8,802 bases of DNA from Candidatus Latescibacterota bacterium. GTDB taxonomy: Bacteria; Latescibacterota; 4484-107; B68-G9. A model generated the notes under the pieces. That model was not told the origin of the DNA. It ran no database searches and saw only the letters and a program-made list of their open reading frames with translations. Positions 6,907 through 8,802 of the stretch are shown here, one piece after another. Positions within the stretch are counted from its first letter, which is position 1, and the number at the start of each line of letters is the position of its first letter. Where the stretch lies: contig DTXA01000233.1 in NCBI GenBank assembly GCA_012962735.1, positions 1 to 8,802 of the forward strand, in the 5' to 3' direction. Both the position numbers and the translations under genes were made by a program.

Positions 6907-7797
6907 CTACTCCGGCTTGAGCTCGTATCCTTTCTGGGCCCTCCCCCGCACCAGGCGAGCCTTGGAGAGGTGAGGAGCCTTCACCTCCACTACTTGTACC
7001 TCGCCCACCTTCCGGGGGTCCGCCCTGCCTAAGACTTCCCCAGTTTCGGGGTCCTGGAGCACCTCCCCCTCTTCGTACACCCCGAACCTGTCCCCGGGCT
7101 CCACCCCATCTTCGTATCCGAGGTTTAGGTAGACGGTCTGTCCCTCCACCAACACCACCAGAGCTCTTCTCGAGGTGCGCTCGGGGGGCACGAGGACCTT
7201 CTCCACCCCGGCTTTGAGCTCTGCCAGCGCCTCCTCTAAGGCTTTACCCAGTACGGTCCTGAGGAACTCCTTCGAGCCGAACTTTAGGTCCCCAATTCCA
7301 TAGAACTGCAGGTCCTTTGCGGGCCTCCTGCCCAGAAGGCTGAGCCCGAGGTCCCTATCGGTTATATTTCCTTCCCCCCTCAGGTCCCCCATCGCCTTAC
7401 CGTCCACCACACGGAGGAGCTGGCCCTTCAGCTCCACTGTAGAGGAATACGACCAGTACCCCCCCAGCATCCTGGCTCCCACCATGAACCTGGAGAGGCT
7501 GAACTCCTCTATGGTTCCGACGATAAGGTAATCCACATCCAACGCCTTCCCGATGGCTACCAATGTGTCCTTGGGGTACTTAGCCGCCCTCCTATGGAGC
7601 ACCGCCATCACTGTGTCCATAGGTACCACCCAATAGTTCGGGTTCTCTCCCAAGCGTTCTCCCAAGAGCCTGGGGACCTCCACCCTGATGTCCCAGGGTC
7701 CTTCGAAGCTCGTCCTGTCCTCGAAGGGCAGTATCGCTATGTGCTGAGCTCCACACGCTCCGGTCCAGAGGAGAAAGGTCAGCAGGAAGGCCTGCAT
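6907..7797 (-). CDS. Secreted CsgG-like protein with FlgT C-terminal-like domain
   Basis: The 296-residue protein starts with a hydrophobic stretch (residues 3-15), read as a signal peptide. A CsgG/TolB-N-type alpha/beta domain follows: HIAILPFEDRTSFEG (19-33), the helix VEVPRLLGERL, NYWVVPMDTVMAVL (54-67), then AIGKALDVDYLIVGTIEEFSLSR (81-103), the most characteristic CsgG-family block. The end (about 211-286) resembles the FlgT C-terminal domain: VVLVEGQTVYLNLG, then DGVEPGDRFGVYEEGE, DPETGEVLG, GEVQVVEV. Such proteins sit in the periplasm or at the outer membrane; CsgG forms the curli export channel and FlgT supports the flagellar ring. The signal region lacks the usual Lys/Arg. Cys15 sits in TGAC, a poor lipobox, so lipidation is uncertain. 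The ATG at 7797 overlaps the larA end by 19 bases and is fixed by a strong ribosome binding site and by an in-frame TGA just upstream. Its neighbour is an outer-membrane barrel, but no curli subunit (CsgA/B) or flagellar gene is visible. Confidence 0.82.
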   Translation of the reverse strand: MQAFLLTFLLWTGACGAQHIAILPFEDRTSFEGPWDIRVEVPRLLGERLGENPNYWVVPMDTVMAVLHRRAAKYPKDTLVAIGKALDVDYLIVGTIEEFSLSRFMVGARMLGGYWSYSSTVELKGQLLRVVDGKAMGDLRGEGNITDRDLGLSLLGRRPAKDLQFYGIGDLKFGSKEFLRTVLGKALEEALAELKAGVEKVLVPPERTSRRALVVLVEGQTVYLNLGYEDGVEPGDRFGVYEEGEVLQDPETGEVLGRADPRKVGEVQVVEVKAPHLSKARLVRGRAQKGYELKPE

Positions 7798-8801
7798 TCC
7801 CGCTCACCTCCTTTGTACTTCAAAAAGTTTCTCGCTTCGCTCGGACACTTTTTTGGGCCCCTTATTACTGGTAGTACATAGGGTCCCTCTGGGATGACGG
7901 CGAGTTTGGCAGACGGCCCGTGCTTCCGGAAAGCCTCGGCCAAGGCCTCCTCGAGCGACGGGAAAGGTCGCACCCAGGTCTGTACATCCCCGGGGTCCAC
8001 CCCATCGGAGAAGAAGAAGGCCTCGGCCCTCCTCAGGGCCCGGCAGAGTTCCTCGGCCTGCCACTGGTCCACCACGAAGAAGTCATCCCTCCAGATCTCC
8101 CGCATAAGCCCCTCGGGCGTGGTTGTGCGGATCAGCTCCGAGAACTCCGGCCCCCCTAAGCCCTCTTCGCACCTTGCGGCTAACACTACGGTCCCCCCAT
8201 CTCGCACAGCCGGGAGGGCTGCTGTATACCCTTTGACCGCTTGGTAGAAAGTCAGGTCCAGAGGATATCCTGCGGAGGTAGTCAGCACTACGTCGGCGGG
8301 CTCGGGGAGCGAGACCTCAACCTGATGCCTGACGAACCGCACCGCCTCTAAGTGGGCCTCTTCTAAGTCACCAGCGAAGACGCCCGTTATCCTCCGGTCC
8401 TCGCTCAGGCTCACATTCAGGACGAAGTCCACCCCGACCATGCGGGCCATCTCGAGGACTTCCTCGTGGAAGGGGTTACCCTCTAAAACTCCCTCTCTGG
8501 CGTCGGGATGCTCCAGCACTTCGGGGCCGTGCATAACCTTTACCGTCTCTAAGCCCGCTATCCCCGGGCATATGGCCTTCCGTCCCCCGGAGAACCCGGC
8601 CATAAGGTGGGGCTCGACAAGTCCTGTGAGCACCCTAAACTCGGCCCTTAAATATCCCCTGTCTATCCAGACCGGAGTTCCCCTTGAGGTATGCCCCACT
8701 AGGGCCTGTTCTTCCTCCAGACAGGCTCTGTGGTTCACCACCTTATACCCCCCAGCGACCTCCTCTCCTAAAAGCTCTACAAGCTCCTCCCCTTCGTTGG
8801 G
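7779..8801 (-). CDS. larA: LarA-family nickel-pincer-dependent racemase/epimerase, C-terminal part (5' end outside window)
   Basis: LarA enzymes racemise or epimerise 2-hydroxyacids using the nickel-pincer nucleotide made by LarB, LarC and LarE. The window holds the last 340 residues; the start lies right of 8802, since the frame reads open to the edge. Key residues are visible. VEPHLMAG carries a His (8609-8607) matching His174 of Lactiplantibacillus LarA. GFSGGRK carries the Lys (8579-8577) matching Lys184, which tethers the pincer. VKVMHG carries a His (8531-8529) matching the nickel ligand His200. The spacings of 10 and 16 residues equal those in the reference enzyme as I remember it. The second catalytic His (108) would fall just outside. 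Homology seems to end at AVIPEGPYVLP; the last 25 or so residues (tail with three Cys) are encoded by a hairpin element and look like a secondary extension. The gene overlaps the CsgG-like gene by 19 bases. The substrate cannot be deduced, since the family includes many racemases besides lactate racemase. Confidence 0.9.
   Translation of the reverse strand, partial: PNEGEELVELLGEEVAGGYKVVNHRACLEEEQALVGHTSRGTPVWIDRGYLRAEFRVLTGLVEPHLMAGFSGGRKAICPGIAGLETVKVMHGPEVLEHPDAREGVLEGNPFHEEVLEMARMVGVDFVLNVSLSEDRRITGVFAGDLEEAHLEAVRFVRHQVEVSLPEPADVVLTTSAGYPLDLTFYQAVKGYTAALPAVRDGGTVVLAARCEEGLGGPEFSELIRTTTPEGLMREIWRDDFFVVDQWQAEELCRALRRAEAFFFSDGVDPGDVQTWVRPFPSLEEALAEAFRKHGPSAKLAVIPEGPYVLPVIRGPKKCPSEARNFLKYKGGERECRPSC
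7805..7813 (-). promoter_or_regulatory. Strong ribosome binding site of the CsgG-like gene
   Basis: On the minus strand this reads AAGGAGGTG, with nine bases between AGGAGG and the ATG at 7797. It lies inside the last codons of the larA frame, immediately downstream of the hairpin element at 7821-7855, so folding of that element could influence access to it. Confidence 0.85.
7821..7855 (-). other. A-tract/hairpin/T-tract element inside the end of larA (possible terminator, attenuator or dispersed palindromic repeat)
   Basis: Read on the minus strand, the outer arms are CAAAAAAGT and ACTTTTTG, which pair with one extra A. Inside them the sequence GTGTCCGAGC GAA GCGAGAAAC can fold with T-A and C-G pairs, a tandem G-A/A-G step and a GC pair closing a GAA loop. 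The pattern of an A-run, a hairpin and a T-run resembles a weak bidirectional terminator. It lies within the larA reading frame, eight bases upstream of the ribosome binding site of the next gene. Whether it ends transcription, attenuates it, or is a repeat found elsewhere in the genome cannot be told from one copy. Confidence 0.5.
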
Positions 8802-8802
8802 C

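Noticed and set aside
1..8802. CRISPR arrays, tRNA or rRNA genes, insertion sequences and toxin-antitoxin or defence genes.
   Set aside because: No regularly spaced repeats, tRNA-like cloverleaf, transposase motifs or defence domains were seen on either strand.

Overview
The window reads as a bacterial chromosome segment that is GC-rich and almost fully coding, with every convincing gene on the minus strand. Transcription therefore runs from position 8802 towards 1. A large signal-peptide-bearing beta-barrel ending in Phe, next to a CsgG-like protein, points to a diderm (two-membrane) bacterium. IspD (MEP isoprenoid pathway) and QueA (queuosine) are bacterial traits. The proteins are rich in Arg, Glu and Val and the coding strand is purine-rich, which suggests but does not prove a thermophile. 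I cannot name the lineage.

Layout in transcription order: (1) 8801-7779, the C-terminal part of a LarA-family nickel-pincer racemase, cut by the window edge, whose last codons pass through an A-tract/hairpin/T-tract element; (2) 7797-6907, a secreted CsgG-like protein with a FlgT-C-like end; (3) 6885-5107, a 592-residue outer-membrane barrel of unknown function; (4) 5102-4158, NAD synthetase NadE; (5) 4157-2607, an RNase J-like metallo-beta-lactamase/beta-CASP hydrolase; (6) about 2569-2107, the decayed remnant of an M42-type aminopeptidase; (7) 2077-1862, a two-helix DUF2905 membrane protein; (8) 1837-1442, a 131-residue orphan; (9) 1445-423, QueA; (10) 426-1, the N-terminal 142 residues of IspD.

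Intact genes are separated by 24 bases or fewer, or overlap by 4 to 19 bases, so most of the window looks like one or a few polycistronic units. No non-coding stretch exceeds 300 bases. The longest stretch without an intact gene is the roughly 530 bases holding the peptidase remnant. I see no tRNA, rRNA, CRISPR array, insertion sequence or convincing promoter.

Functionally this is mostly housekeeping (NAD, tRNA modification, isoprenoids, probably RNA turnover) joined to an envelope pair (CsgG-like plus barrel) that could act together at the outer membrane. I do not see a clear new defence or mobile system. The least explained parts are the envelope pair, the 131-residue orphan, and the hairpin element that appears to have extended LarA while lying just upstream of the next gene's ribosome binding site.
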